A DNA stretch of 64,000 nt from Phoma sp. XZ068 (Eukaryota > Ascomycota > Dothideomycetes > Pleosporales > Didymellaceae), in assembly GCA_004835665.1 (NCBI GenBank), contig RBKR01000017.1, positions 248,001-312,000 on the forward strand, in the 5' to 3' direction. Position 1 is the first letter of the stretch, and each line of letters starts with the position of its first letter. Positions 46,001 through 57,951 of the stretch are shown piece by piece. The notes under the pieces were generated by a model. That model saw nothing but the letters and a program-made list of their open reading frames with translations, searched no databases and was not told the origin of the DNA. The translations under genes and the position numbers were made by a program.

Positions 46001-46324
46001 GCTGTCAGTACGGGTGGTGGTGGAGAGCTAATGTCTGGCGTGAGGTCCGCATTGACTTGGACCCTGCATACTCCGCACTGAGCTGTTAGCGTATGAGGTC
46101 AGGCACGCACATGTCACTCAATCAACACAGCAGCGAGATGAAGTATGTCGTGTAAATCATTTTTGGCCTCACATGCTGAATTTCGCCTTTCTACAATTAC
46201 CAATCCGTCGATTCTAATCTTGGGTTTGTTCCTGCAACTTGTGCTCACTGGCGGCAGGTGTCGATCAGCCAATGCCGCTTCTTCATAAAGTCATTCGCTC
46301 TGCCTGCATCCGTCCAAACCCACT
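46001..46324. other. Intergenic region between the BSD-protein gene and TSR2
   Basis: It holds the BSD-protein promoter and the TSR2 3' end. No gene is seen. Confidence 0.5.
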
Positions 46325-46954
46325 TCACCTTCTCTTCTTGCCCACTACCTTCTCAAACCCATCCTCATCCACCTCCGGCTCCGGCTTTGGCTCCCGCGGC
46401 CTCGCAGGTACCAGCGCCGGTGCATCGTCCATGTCCACATCGCCGTCCTCGTCGCTCTCCTCATCCACGCTGTCGAACTCGTCATCCTGGTGACCCTCAC
46501 ACACCTTCACATCCCCTGTCGCAACCTCCCTGCCCTGCCTGCTCTCCCACTTCTTGTGCAGCGAATCGATCTTGTCTGTGCTCCCCTCGCCCACCTCCTT
46601 CCGTATCGCCATAATGTCGCGCGCAATCTCGATTTCTGTCTCGTCTTCCACGCGGCACCCGAATTCGTCTTCGAGGACTTGCAGCAGCATGACTTCGACG
46701 TCTTCAGCGTCTGTAAGTGGTTCGTTGGCGAACAGCTCGCTGATTTGACCTGCGAGCCAGTCGCGCTTTTCTGAGGAATCAGGGCCGCCCCATTGGTTTT
46801 TCACGGCGACGGTCAGCGTGGGCCAGTTGAAGAGGCAGTGCCAGATTCCGAGGTCGAATTTGTCCTGGAGCTGTGCTATGACATGTTAGAAGGTGAGTGA
46901 GTATGGGAGTGTAGACTAACCAGGTATCGCTATTATCGTTGCGGGCGCAGACAT
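46325..46954 (-). CDS. TSR2: Pre-rRNA-processing/Rps26 chaperone protein TSR2 (194 aa)
   Basis: Exons 46954-46921 and 46875-46325 join across a 45-base intron (GTTAGT donor, CTAAC branch). The spliced start is MSAPATIIAIPAQLQDKFDL. Conserved TSR2 blocks follow: LFNWPTLTVAVKNQWGG, DWLAGQISELF and EVMLLQVLEDEFGCRVEDET. The C-terminus is acidic, with DEESDEDGDVDMDD, and ends in a basic GKKRR. TSR2 is the escortin that takes Rps26 from its importin and delivers it to 40S precursors, protecting it on the way through the acidic tail. Confidence 0.92.
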
Positions 46955-47408
46955 TGTGGTTGTGGTTTTGCGATTTCAATTTCGGAGCCCTTCGTTACAA
47001 AAGTTTGGAGGGGCGAATAAAGGTCCCGTATCGATAAGGGGGTGCGCTAGAATTCGACGCGACTGACCTTACTTCCGCGGGCAAGCCTCAACACTACCAG
47101 CGGACGACTAATGATACGCCTGCTTGTAACGCCGAAATTTGACGATATTGTGTTGATTTTTGCCAGTGATTCACCAGCAGCTTGAACGAGAGCGTCGCAC
47201 AGCAATGCCAACGGAATACTACGATTGGCCAGGCAAGCGCCGTCATGCATGCACCAGGGGCTGAGCGATCCTACTCATCAGCCTCGCGACATCGTCAGCC
47301 TGCCTCGACTGCGTTTGTACTCTTCGACTGCACTTCGACCTAAGGTATCTATTCATCTCCGAAAACAGATCGACCAAATCCAGGCCATACCCGAAGCTAT
47401 CTGGCTAG
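46955..47408. promoter_or_regulatory. Divergent promoter region between TSR2 and the protein kinase gene
   Basis: 454 bases between opposed starts. No gene or named element is seen. Confidence 0.45.
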
Positions 47409-49692
47409 ATGGAGGCGCAAGATCAGGACCGTGGGTTACTATATGGTTTTGACATCTTTGAACTGTTTCAAGTAGCTTCCCGTCGGGACCCTGAAAATGA
47501 CGCCGACATCGAGAGGTATTCGGATACAGCAGTCCTTGTCACGCTACAGGACATTGTTTATTCTGAACAGCATGTCACTCAAGCCAGCCTTGATTCGATC
47601 ACAATGTGTTTGCGCAATCTAGGCTATCCGTCGGCTTACACTTCGAATCCAAGACTATACTTGATTTTGCAGAGGACGTACTGCGTGGATCAATTTTATA
47701 ACCTACTTCATGCCGGCGTCACTGATCTCTGGCTTCCGCTCCCCAAACGCCTGGTTCGCAGGTGGTTGGACGATGCAGACACAAAGTCTTTTATGACTCA
47801 CCAAGAACGCTGTCTGGATGAAAACATCCCCTTGGACCTACAACGGCGACACTTTGCGCTCGACAATATGGACCAGCTTGATCTTTCGAGAGTGAAGTTT
47901 CTTGGCGCAGGCGGGTTCGGTGAAGTCCATCATGTGGAGGACCGCAGCGGGCGAGCGTACGCGTGCAAGACAATGGCACGACCAGTGAGGTTTGACAGCC
48001 ACCTCGATCTGATGCGGAACTTCAAAAGGGAAGTCTCGGGCATGCGTCGAGTACAGCACCGGCATTGTGTCGATTTCGTGGCTTCGTGTACAGACATGGA
48101 TTCAGTCACCATACTCTCTTCCCCGGTAGCCGACATGGACCTTGCTAGCCTCTTGAACTCGGATTTCGAAACTGATTCAAATCAAGAACGTATTCTGTAC
48201 GGAGCTATTGGATGCATTACTTCAGCACTTGCGTACTTACACAGTCTTGGAATCAGGTGGGACCCGTTCGCCCTCAGACAATTCAAAGCGACTAACATGT
48301 CAGACACGATGACCTTAAGCCGAACAACGTCCTCGTACATGGCTCAAACATTCTGCTGACTGACTTTGGCTTTTGGTATGCTGGTACAACACTTCATACA
48401 AACTTATGAGACTAAAGATGCACAGTTTGGACTCTTCCGATAGCGGGATGACCACCACTGCGGGACCGCCGACGCACTCTTCAAGACGGTATTCTGCGCC
48501 TGAAGTATTTGGTTGCAAGCCAAGGAGTCGCCTAACCGATGTTTGGAGCCTAGGGTGTATTCATGTGGATATTGTATCTCGCATACTCGGGCACAAACTG
48601 GAAAAGACAAGATCTTTTTGGCTTACCAACGGATCTAAGCTTGACAGCTATTCCGAGAATCCAGAGGCCACGGCAGCTTGGTTTTCAGTCCTCACGGTTT
48701 TGGAGTACCAAAAAGAGTCTCATGCCACCGGCCTTTCCTACCTTCGGTGCCTAATTTCTTTCCTGCAGAACGCGTTACTGGAACCAGACAGACTTTTGCG
48801 CCCAACCGCAGCGCAGATATTTGAACGCTTGACAACGACATACAGCCCACTATGCGTGGCCGATTGCCGCTATTCGGTAGAGGGGAACTATCGCGTCCGA
48901 GAGTTGGCGTGGCCGGCCTTGGGTGTCGGTGATCCGAGCGCTGGTCCTGAAGTGATTTTTCTGGACACAAGCCTCAACGTGCTAGCCTCTAGCCGATGCC
49001 ACCTGTGGTTCAACAGGAACTTTGGGGCGATTACCCGTGCGGCCCGGCGTTTGTTGGTACGGCACCCCAACACCTTAGCCTATAATCAGGATGGGTTGTC
49101 GCAAATCACATTTGGTGAATTTGTCAAAAGTTGGCACATCATAAGTCACATGCAAATAGACGTGGAGACTTTGCTCATCGACGCGTCTCCAGACCAGTCT
49201 GCGTTCACGGTGCAACTCCAGTTGATGTCGCTGCAGCTCGAGCGTCGACCCATGTACGGGACACCATTCATTACGGTGCTTGTGGACTCGAAACTTTGTT
49301 ACCATGAAGTATTTGGTTGTATCCAGCCTCTCGAGCCTGAGAGACAGGCCCCTAACCCTGTCTCCTGGCGAGGCTTCATCAAGCCTTACTGGACAATCAT
49401 CTCCGAGCACCTCAACCAAAGGAACCCTTCCGTGCGCCTCAATCCACACCACTCGCACGGTTCTCCCAGATCAGACTATGAATACCATGAAGCGACCAGA
49501 GTAGCCATTGGAGAGGCTCGCAAACTAGGCATCATACTCGCCGAGTCTGTCGGCCCGCCCCAAGATACAGGAGAAGATACAGGAAAAGACACAGAAGAAG
49601 ATTCATTAGAAGACACAGAAGAAGATTCATTAGAAGACACAGAAGGAGACACAGAAGAAGACACAGAAGGAGACACAGAAGAAGACACATGA
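47409..49692 (+). CDS. Divergent Ser/Thr protein kinase with HDD catalytic motif and acidic repeat tail (728 aa)
   Basis: Exons 47409-48256, 48304-48375 and 48426-49692, with introns of 47 and 50 bases (donors GTGGGA and GTATGC). A 150-residue N-terminal region without known domain precedes the kinase. Kinase marks seen: glycine loop LGAGGFGEVHHV, AxK-type lysine in YACKTMAR, catalytic loop HDDLKPNN (HDD instead of HRD), TDFGF, and YSAPEV. The catalytic Asp and the metal-binding Asn and Asp are therefore present, and activity is plausible. About 270 residues after the kinase lobe show no known family. The last 45 residues are Asp/Glu/Thr repeats. I associate this layout with a kinase group that is expanded in dothideomycetes; that is recollection, and its substrates are unknown. 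Confidence 0.85.
49562..49690 (+). repeat. In-frame tandem repeats encoding an Asp/Glu/Thr tail
   Basis: Units such as GAAGATTCATTAGAAGACAC and GGAGACACAGAAGAAGACAC are repeated in frame at the 3' end of the kinase gene, giving EDT/GDT/EDS units. Confidence 0.85.
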
Positions 49693-50547
49693 GAAGCTAC
49701 ACTAGAACCTAGACTAGAAGCCATGGACTGGGATTTTTTCTAGCCATGAAGGTGATACAGGACAGACCAATTCTCCGTCCAGAAGTAAATAGCATCTCAC
49801 AAAAACAATATCATACTTTCCGAAGAGCTCCAACGTGATTGATACTTTCACCAATATCAGACATTTTGCACTGACCGTAAAGAAGCCTGTTTGAAATCCC
49901 ACCGTCTTCCACTTATTCACACCATCTTCCACTTATTCTGCCCAAGCTCCTAATACTGAGCTCTTGCCCCTGAAATCTGCAAAATTATGCCCGAACTAAC
50001 TAGGACAGTTTTCATCGACGCAAAAATTCGATTTGCCTTTCCATAGCCCTCAGAACTTCATTAAACCAATGGTCAAGAAGGATATCCTTTGTCCTTCAAG
50101 CCCCCAACCAAAGCCCCGATGAGAATGCCGGAGACAGACGTGATGGCATTTTCTTTTCTCCATTAAGAAGTAGAAGTTCTTTTTTTCCCTCCGCACTCTA
50201 CACGGGGAGGTTCTAAAGCACTAGCACGTCAAACCTCATTCTTGTCTTCACATCCAAAATATAGATTAGCCTGAAGCACTTTTCATACATCGAATTTACA
50301 AGAACAGCCACAAAAGCAAGGGAGATCTATCCAAAGCATACATTCGTTTCCGTATCCATATCGTAACTATCGTAAGATGCTAGAAAACCCGGTCAAGACA
50401 AGACTATGCTAACGATGTACTGAAAGACCAAACAGCAGCAAGTGTACTGTCGCAAAGCAAAATGCCGCCCATTCTGTAACCAATTTCTATTTCAGTCGTC
50501 TTATCCTCCTCTTCCTCGTCTTTTTACGTCTCAGATACAGTCATTTA
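49693..50547. other. Convergent AT-rich intergenic region
   Basis: It lies between the kinase and the surface glycoprotein, both ending toward it. No gene is seen; it should contain both 3' untranslated regions. Confidence 0.5.
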
Positions 50548-53500
50548 CTATCTCAGAGCCTCAGCAGTGATGCTGACAGCTCCGACTTCGCCAACCATGA
50601 ATCCTTCGGCATTGGCACCCACCGCGGCACCAGAGAATCCAGCACAGCTCATGACGAGTGTCAGGTCCTGGCTCGCGCCCTCAGCGCCTGCACCGGCTGT
50701 GAAGCGCTCTGTACGCTCGACCCAATCGGTCTGCGGGGCGGCGGTGAATACTGCGCTGTTGCCATACCTGAGCTGTACAGTACATCCGCTCCTCCTGTTC
50801 GCCTGTCTCGTCAGCGCAGTCAGCTCGTACTGCGTCCCGGGGCAGAGAGTCACGGGCTGGGAGAGCGCGACAGTGTGGCCAGGGAATGCGGAGCTGAATC
50901 GCGCGATCGTGCCGTTGGCTGTAGAAACCGAGGCAACCGTGATGGTAGGGTCAAATTGGCTGACGAACCATCCCTCGGTGTCGGCGTTGGGCTGGATGCT
51001 CAGCTGCGGCGAGAGGAGAAGGTTGCCCTTGTCCGCACATGCAGCATTGATCTGATCTTGCGTGGCCAGAGTGCCAGACCGACGGAAGCGGGAGGCTGGT
51101 GGTGCTGCGCCAAGGTTTGAAGTGGGAGATGCTACGACTTCTGAGACGGCGCTCGAGACTGCGCTCAGGATTTCTGATACGATAGGGAGCTCAGAAGAGG
51201 TGGGGATTTCAGTCGCAGTCAAACTCGCAACCGCCGACGCGAGGCTCTCTACCGCCGAGGGGAGAACTGCGATGTCCGTGGGCAAGGTCGCGTTGCCTGG
51301 GAAGGTCCCGTTTGGCCCAGTCGGGGCTGCAGTGGACGAGATGCAAGTAGATGCAATGATTGGAACAGTCTCGATCGTGTAGGTGGTAATAATCACCTCC
51401 CTTGTGACGAAGGAGAACTCGGTCGGACTGGGGCATGCCTCTGTTGTCGGTGCTGTCGGCCCAACAGGAAGTGTAGAGTTGCCGGTGGGGAACGGCGGTG
51501 GGGTGGTTGTCGCGTTTGACGAGCTCGAGAAGCCTGTGGACAAGCCAACAGAACGAGAGCGGCTGAAGGAGCCGAATCGATCATCCGTGTTTGTTGTTGC
51601 AGTGACAGGTCTTGTTGATGTAGAGTTGAGAGACACTGGGGGCAGCGTTGCCGATGGCGGTGCAGTGGAGTTTAGAGACACTGGGGGTACCGTTACTGAC
51701 GGTGGCGCAGTAGAGTTCAGAGACACCGGGGGGACTGTTACTGATGCAGGCGGTGCGGTTGAGTTCAGAGATACTGGGGGGGTTATTACTGATACAGGCG
51801 GTGAGGTGGAGTTCAAAGACACTGGAGGAACAGTGACTGATGGTGGCGCCGTAGAGTTCAGAGACACCGGGGGGACTGTTACTGATGCAGGCGTTGAAGT
51901 AGAGTTTAGAGACACTGGCGGAACCGTGACCGACGCGGGCGGTGCGGTGGAGTTTACGGACACTGAAATCGTCAATGATACTGGCGGCGCGGTGGAGTTC
52001 ACCCTGAGTGTCTCAGACACGATCGTGATGTTAGTGGTTGGCGTCGTGGAAGGAAGGATTGTGGAGAGGTTGCCTGTCGAAAAGGATGGGACGGTAGACC
52101 AGTTGATCGACACAAAAGACTCAGTGATGTTACCTGTGGGCAATGGCGGCGGCGCGGTCGTGTTGTCGAAGGGGCGAGTGGTCGGTGGGATGAGCGTGAT
52201 CAACGTGATGTTACCGGTAGGGACCGAAAGCGTAATGTTTGTCGTTGTCGTAACAACCAGGGTAGACTCAGATACCTCAGGCGAGGGCGTGGTCGAGGGC
52301 ACTACAAGAGTGGAGTTGACGACAGGGATCGTAACGGTCGTAGCTCCAGTGCTCAGCGGGAGGGTCAGAGTGGCGGTAGTGGAGTAAGAGCCTGTACGGT
52401 TCCCTGCGGTAGTGGAGTAAGAGCCCGTACGGTTTCCTTCGCTAGTGGATCCGCTGAAGGATGAACTCAGCTCCGGAGTAGGCGTGGGACTGGATGTCTC
52501 AGGTACGCTTGAGCTCACCACAATCTCGATTGTTGAAGTGAAGCCTGTTGACAGTGGCACGGTAAGCACCACAGTTGTGTTGACACGAGGCGTCGCGATG
52601 GTGGTCGACAGATTGGATGAGGGTGTGGGGAATCCACTCGGGGATGTGATGTTTGTTGTGCGTGAGCGGCTGAATGAACCAAAACGATCGTTAGTGTTTG
52701 TTGATGCGGTTGTGCGTCGTGTCGTCGTAGAGTTGGCAGACGCCGGGGGAATAACACCAGACGCTCCCGTCGAGGTTGTTATGGCTGTGCCTGACGCGAT
52801 CGAGAAGTTACCAATCGCTTCGGTTGAGACGATTGACTGAATTGAGAACGAAGGTGTAGGAATAGGCAGAGTTGTGTTCAGGGTTTCGGTAACAACCGTA
52901 GTACTTCCTGGGGGAATGACACCAGCCGATCCCGTGGAGCTTGTAAAGGCAGTTCCAGATGCAGTTGAGAAGTTGCCAATGCCTTCAGTCGAGATGACTG
53001 ACTCAGTTGTGGCTGATCCAGTTGAGACTGAAGGGGTTGGAACAGGCAGAGTTGTGTTTGCAGTCTCGGTAACAACAGTAGTGCTCCCGGGAGGGATGAC
53101 ACCAGCCGATCCCGTGGAACTCGTGAAGGCTGTGCCGGACGCAGCTGAGAAGTTGCCAATGCCTTCAGTTGAGATGACCGACTCAGCTGAAATGGTTGAA
53201 GCTGTAGGAATAGGCAGGGTGGTATTTACAGTCTCAGTACCAACCGTAGTACTTCCCGGGGGAATGACACCAGCCGATCCCGTGGAGCTCGTGAAGGCTG
53301 TGCCGGACGCAGCTGAGAAGTTGCCAATGCCTTCAGTTGAGATGACCGACTCAGCTGAAATGGTTGAAGCTGTAGGAATAGGCAGGGTGGTATTTACAGT
53401 CTCGGTGACAACCGTGGTACTCCCTGGGGGAATGACACCATTTCCTCCAGTGCTGTTCGCTGTGGCCGTGCCGAGGATGACCGTGAAGCTTCCGGTTCCA

Positions 53501-56307
53501 GCAGCAGTGGTGACGATATCGGTGATGACTGTAGGCGTGACAATACCATTGCTGCCTGTGGAGCTGAAGGTGGCGAGCGAGGTGGAGGTCGCCGTAGAAC
53601 CATTACCAGAGAGTGTAGTGTTGGTGATAACAACCAAAGTCTGTGAAGACACAGCAGTAATCACCGTTGGGGTCTCGACGCGGCCGGATCCTGTCGATGT
53701 AATGGTGCGGACCTCACTCGAGACGACAACCAGTGTGCTGGTCTTGGGACCATACGCTCCTGGTGTATCCCACTCGTCGTCAGTCGTACTGGACGCCGCT
53801 GAGCTCGGTGCAGCAGTGGATGGGGGTGGAGAGTTGACACCCTGGCCACCAGTAGACGTAGCAGTGGCGTTTGAACCGCTGACAATAAGAGTGATGGCGC
53901 TCGAAGACACAATAGTCTCCACAACAGGAGTTTCAGTTGAGGTAACGACGCCGTTGGTTCCAGTCGAGAAGATCGTGGAGTTTGCGCCACTCAGAGTCAG
54001 GGTTGTAGCAGTAGATGAAACAATCGTCTCGACACTGACCGACTCGCTGACGCTGGCGTTCGAAGACACCAATGAACTTGGAGGAATAACTCCAGCGGTT
54101 CCTGTCGAGAAGAAAGTCGAGAATACCTCGCTGACAGTCACGTTGCCCTCTCCGCCAAGGCTTGGTGCAGGAGTGGGCGTAACAATACCGTCGGTACCAG
54201 TGGATGCCTGGACAGCAGTAGAGAAAAAGGTGGTCACTCCTCCCTCGCCTTCAGTGGTGGATGCGGGCACGAATGTAGGGCCTCCAGAGCCGCCTGCACC
54301 TCTGATAGTGGTAGTGCTGTCTCCGGAAATGATCGTAGTGTAACCGTTGCCGATGATTGTTGTAATGATAACCGACGTAATGGTCGAGCCCTCAATTATG
54401 GTGGTGGCCGGCTGCTCGATTGTACGGGTGATGGTGGCAGAACAAGCCCAAGACGTCTCGTAAACGGCCCACCAGCTAGTAGACGACGCATATAGCTCAA
54501 ACCAGCTCCAGTGAACGAAGCCTGAGGAGTCGGTCGAATTCGCTGAGACATAGGTGCGCGACTCGCCACCGCCGGAGCTCTGGGTGACAAGGCCAGGGGT
54601 AGAGATGACGACACCAGCGGAGGTGATGGATGCAACGACAGCGGATGTGTCGATTGTAGCAGAGGTGCCGTTCAGGGCAGCGCACTCGTCACCGTTTGCG
54701 AACGTGCCGGTGTGAACGATTGCAACCGATCCTGGCACCGGCTCAGTCTCAACTGTGGGGTTCTCTCCAGCTGCGAAGAGCTCACAGTCACCACCTGGGC
54801 GGCCATCAGTGTAAGGAGTGAACAGAGCCGACTGACAAACGTCTTGTTCGCCCTTCGAGTTGAGAAGCGAACACTGGGCGGCACAAGAGGTTGGGCTCTC
54901 CACTTTAATGGGTCTACCGATGCGATCTTGGCTGACAAGGCCGGTGTTACAGTAAACAGAGTAGCCCAGACGCAGCCCACCGACCACTTGGTCCACGTTT
55001 TTGTTGATCTCGTCTTCGTCGCAAGAGAATGGAATCGCGGTGACCACGGGCACACCCTCCGACACGGTGGTGGTGCTAGAGTTTCCTGAGATGGTAGTCG
55101 GGACAACGGGCGCGGTCGTGACTACAGGAGAGCTTGATGGTTCCTCGGCTTCGCTTGAAGCAGAGCTTGCTGCACTGGACTCACTGGCAACACTTGCGCT
55201 GGAGCTTGATGATTCGGATCCGCTCGAAGCTGCTGCACTAGACTCTCCGGCGACGCTCGTGCTGGAGTTCGCCTCTGCAGTCGCGCTTGAACTAGACTCT
55301 GCAGTCGCGCTGGTACCAGATTCGGCAGCGTCGCTGGAGCTGGGCTCTGCTTCGGTGCGTGAGTTGACAGAATCCGTGCTGGAGCTGACAGGGGGTTCAC
55401 TGGAGTTGGTAGCGTCCGCGCTGCTGGCAGGGGATTCAGAGCTGGAGTCCGCGCTGCTGGCAGGAGCATCACTGGAGGTGGCCTCAGGGGCAGGCTCACG
55501 CACATTGACTGTTGATGTGAAAGTCCTGGTCTCAGTCTGGCGAACGATTCGAAGAACCCTAACACCCACAGTCGAGGTCTGTAGGTCAGTACGGGCGAGG
55601 TCTCAGCAGGTTAGATGACTTACAACTTCAGGAACAGTGTAGAATTCCGTGACAGTGGACGTGGGCTTTACCATCATGCAAGAGCAAGCAGTGGCCAAAC
55701 CCCGCTCAGCAGCGACCCTATTAGGCCCCTTGGAAGAAGCTGCTTCGGTGGAGGAGGGTGTTCCACTTGCAATAACGGAGTCAACAATTGACGAAGCGAT
55801 TGACGAAATCTGAGCAGCAGCGGCAACCATCCTGCGGCCAACAGTTGCCGAAGCAGTAGTCGGGGCAGGTAGGGTGGCCGTTTCGACCATAGTCGTAGTG
55901 GTCATGACACGTTGAGTAATCGTCTGAGTTGTCGTCTCGGACGCGCTAGTAGTGATTGTACTGCAGGTTGTTAGGAACGCTACTTACAGCGACAGTCGTG
56001 CGTACATTGTGGGGGTGACCTCGGAGACCACCGTCGTAGGTGAAATGTCAAGCCAGTCATTGCAGAAGCTCTCGATGTTGTTGTTTGGGTTGTTGCTGAG
56101 CAGTTCTGAAAATACATTGATGGGGCAGGCCACGATGGTATCCTGTCTCTTTCCAAACATGTTCCTCCAACTCCAACTGCCCTGATCGGCGGCGATTCTC
56201 TTCAGCTCAACATGTTCCTCCGCGTTGCGATGCAGAACCCAGGCCTCGGTAGTCGCAGAAAATGAGAGAAGGGCGGCCGAAGCCAGCACGGAGCGAGTGA
56301 AGAACAT
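50548..56307 (-). CDS. Secreted Ser/Thr-rich mucin-like surface glycoprotein (1889 aa)
   Basis: Exons 56307-56006, 55960-55624 and 55578-50548 join across two 45-base introns. The product begins MFFTRSVLASAALLSFSATTEA, a signal peptide, followed by a possible Kex2 site in FGKRQ. A Ser/Thr-rich stretch leads to a Cys-rich segment (SVYCNTGLVSQDR through CAAQCSLLNSKG to DCELFAAGENP) that resembles an apple/PAN-like module, then a Trp-rich patch (HWSWFELYASSTSWWAVYET). About 1000 residues of Ser/Thr/Val/Pro repeats follow, with many NST/NTT N-glycosylation sequons. The last 165 residues form a jelly-roll-like domain of the carbohydrate-binding kind (CADKGNLLLSPQLSIQPNAD to the end). No GPI-anchor signal is seen at the C-terminus, so the protein is predicted to be released or held in the wall by other means. 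An adhesive or wall role is inference. Confidence 0.82.
51610..51995. repeat. 45/48-base in-frame repeats in the surface glycoprotein
   Basis: About eight copies, each encoding a 15-16-residue unit of the kind SLNSTAPPASVTVPPV, with one Asn-glycosylation sequon per unit. The copies differ by a few bases, so the array is older than the 168-base duplication in the same gene. Confidence 0.85.
52921..53440. repeat. 168/180-base in-frame repeats in the surface glycoprotein
   Basis: Three full units begin with ACCAGCCGATCCCGTGGA at 52921, 53101 and 53269, and a diverged fourth unit starts near 53437. The units at 53101-53268 and 53269-53436 are almost identical. A unit encodes 56 residues with VIPPGSTTV and FTSSTGSAG at its ends. 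Confidence 0.88.
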
Positions 56308-57390
56308 GATCGAGCACTCGAGTGAGTGAGAGTAGCTCTGACCAGACGTTCAAGCGGCCAAGAAAGATTCGGTGGACTACAAGCCAAACCTACCGCCATG
56401 TACACTTATAAGAGAGTGGTGGAGCACCAAACGGTTAGCCGTTTGCCAGCCATCCAAGATTACCACCATATTGAGAATGTGCCTTGCAGGGCGCACTGGA
56501 GTACTGATTCGGATCTCAGTTTGCAAGCTGGATCAGTTTCGTGAAGCATGATGGGCTGTGGTGACCTTGCGTGGAACGTCTCGTTGAGAATGTTGGCTCA
56601 ACGGGAAGCGAAGCTGGTGGCTTGCCCCCATTGACGATGGCTCTGGGGGGCTTGGCAGAAACCATGCTATTCATGGGGGATTGGAATGGAAGGGAGACGG
56701 CCGAGCGCCATCTGGGAGGCGCGTTGACGCATTTCGCACCCAACATCAACCGGGTTAGAGCCATCGAGAACATGTGAAGGGAGAGAACGCGTTTCAAATC
56801 CCAGTAACGCGTCCCGGTGTTGCACGGTAGTCAGAACAAGAGACAGAAGAGACGGGGGAGGGGCGGCGCAACAAAGGAGTATTGGTGTGAGCTCTGGCGG
56901 GTGGTGTGATGTGGTTGACGAGCTTGGTGTGATCATGACAGATTGGTGTGATATTGACGGATGAGAGTGAGTGATTGACAGATTGGTGTGATTGTAGTTG
57001 TGTGCTGGATGATGGTACTATGAAGGGCCATGTCGGCCGTATCTTGCCCCAAGAGCGACGATGGCATTGCCTGGAATGAGCATGGCGCAAGAGCGAGCTG
57101 AGCGATATGTTTCAGAAGTCGATACCGCGGCCTTGTCAAAGTTGTCAGGCGCCATGACGCTGCGGCTCCTTCCAGGCTCCTTCCAGCGCCAAGAGCGTCG
57201 GAGATTTCCCGCGCCGATCATCACAGCAGTCGTCACTGCAGCGCTCCAGCCTCCGCCGTGCGATTGAGCGTGCGGCATGCCTTTCACGGACGCGCGCATT
57301 CACTCCCGCCATATACTGCGCGAGATAGCCGTCTTGCCGGCGTCTTCCCCGCTCTCCCCAATTCTCTGATCCCGCCTGCACTCGCATTCC
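56308..57390. other. 1.1-kb divergent intergenic region
   Basis: It lies between the surface glycoprotein (-) and the LAMTOR1-like gene (+). A short direct repeat, TGACAGATTGGTGTGAT, occurs twice near 56937 and 56978. No gene is recognised. Confidence 0.5.
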
Positions 57391-57951
57391 ATGGGCGTCT
57401 GCTCATCGTGCCTAAGCGGGCGCGCCGACGAAGACGTGAGTGGTACCGCTGGCCGTATACGTGACCTGTCTCTCTTCTCACACGCCCTTGCAGCAGTCGG
57501 ACGCATCGCAGCTGCTCGGTGACAACTACCAGCCGCAATACGGCACGCTCGACGCCCGCCCGCACCACGCTCCGCAGCCCGATCCAGAGGAGATTCGCCG
57601 CGAGCGCGAGGAGCTCGAGCAGATCTGCGCCGACACGTCCAGGTGAGTGCCGTCTGTGCTATTGCTGCTGTCCGGCCTGACGTTCTCCCTTGCAGCCAGC
57701 TCATCACCGTCGTGCAACCCACCGCCCAGCCCGACTCGGACCAACCGCAGCTTGCAGAGACGACCGACTATGCCCAGCACTTCAGCAAGCGCTTCCCCTC
57801 GCTCCGCGGCCTGAGGAGGGACGCCCCCCCTGCCCCCGATGCCGACATGGATGAGGCCGCATGGCTCGACAGCGTGCTCGGCGGGGATGAGGAAGGCGAG
57901 GAGCCCGTCAAGGCTGTCCAGGGAGGCCTCACGCGCCAATTCGGCAAGTAG
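57391..57951 (+). CDS. Putative lipidated LAMTOR1/Meh1-like endosomal adaptor (149 aa)
   Basis: Exons 57391-57435, 57494-57642 and 57696-57951, with introns of 58 and 53 bases (GTGAGT donors, GCAG acceptors). The N-terminus MGVCSSCLSG has Gly2 for N-myristoylation and Cys4/Cys7 for palmitoylation, as in proteins fixed to the vacuole or late-endosome surface. A helix follows around PDPEEIRREREELEQIC and a serine-containing TSSQLITVVQP. This order, dual lipidation then a short helical segment, is that of LAMTOR1/p18 and yeast Meh1/Ego1, which hold the Ragulator/EGO complex that recruits TORC1. The match is by layout and motif feel only. The C-terminus is acidic (DEEGEEPVK). Confidence 0.65.

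Noticed and set aside
52874..54343. Long plus-strand frame of 489 codons, and another of 334 codons at 51383-52387
   Set aside because: Both lie antisense to the repeat part of the surface glycoprotein. Their openness follows from the low-complexity repeats; the minus strand has the signal peptide, introns and Cys modules.
55961..55987. 27-base intron in the surface glycoprotein (donor GTAAGT)
   Set aside because: Too short for a spliceosomal intron here; a 45-base intron using a GTACGC donor 18 bases upstream keeps the same frame and fits the usual size.
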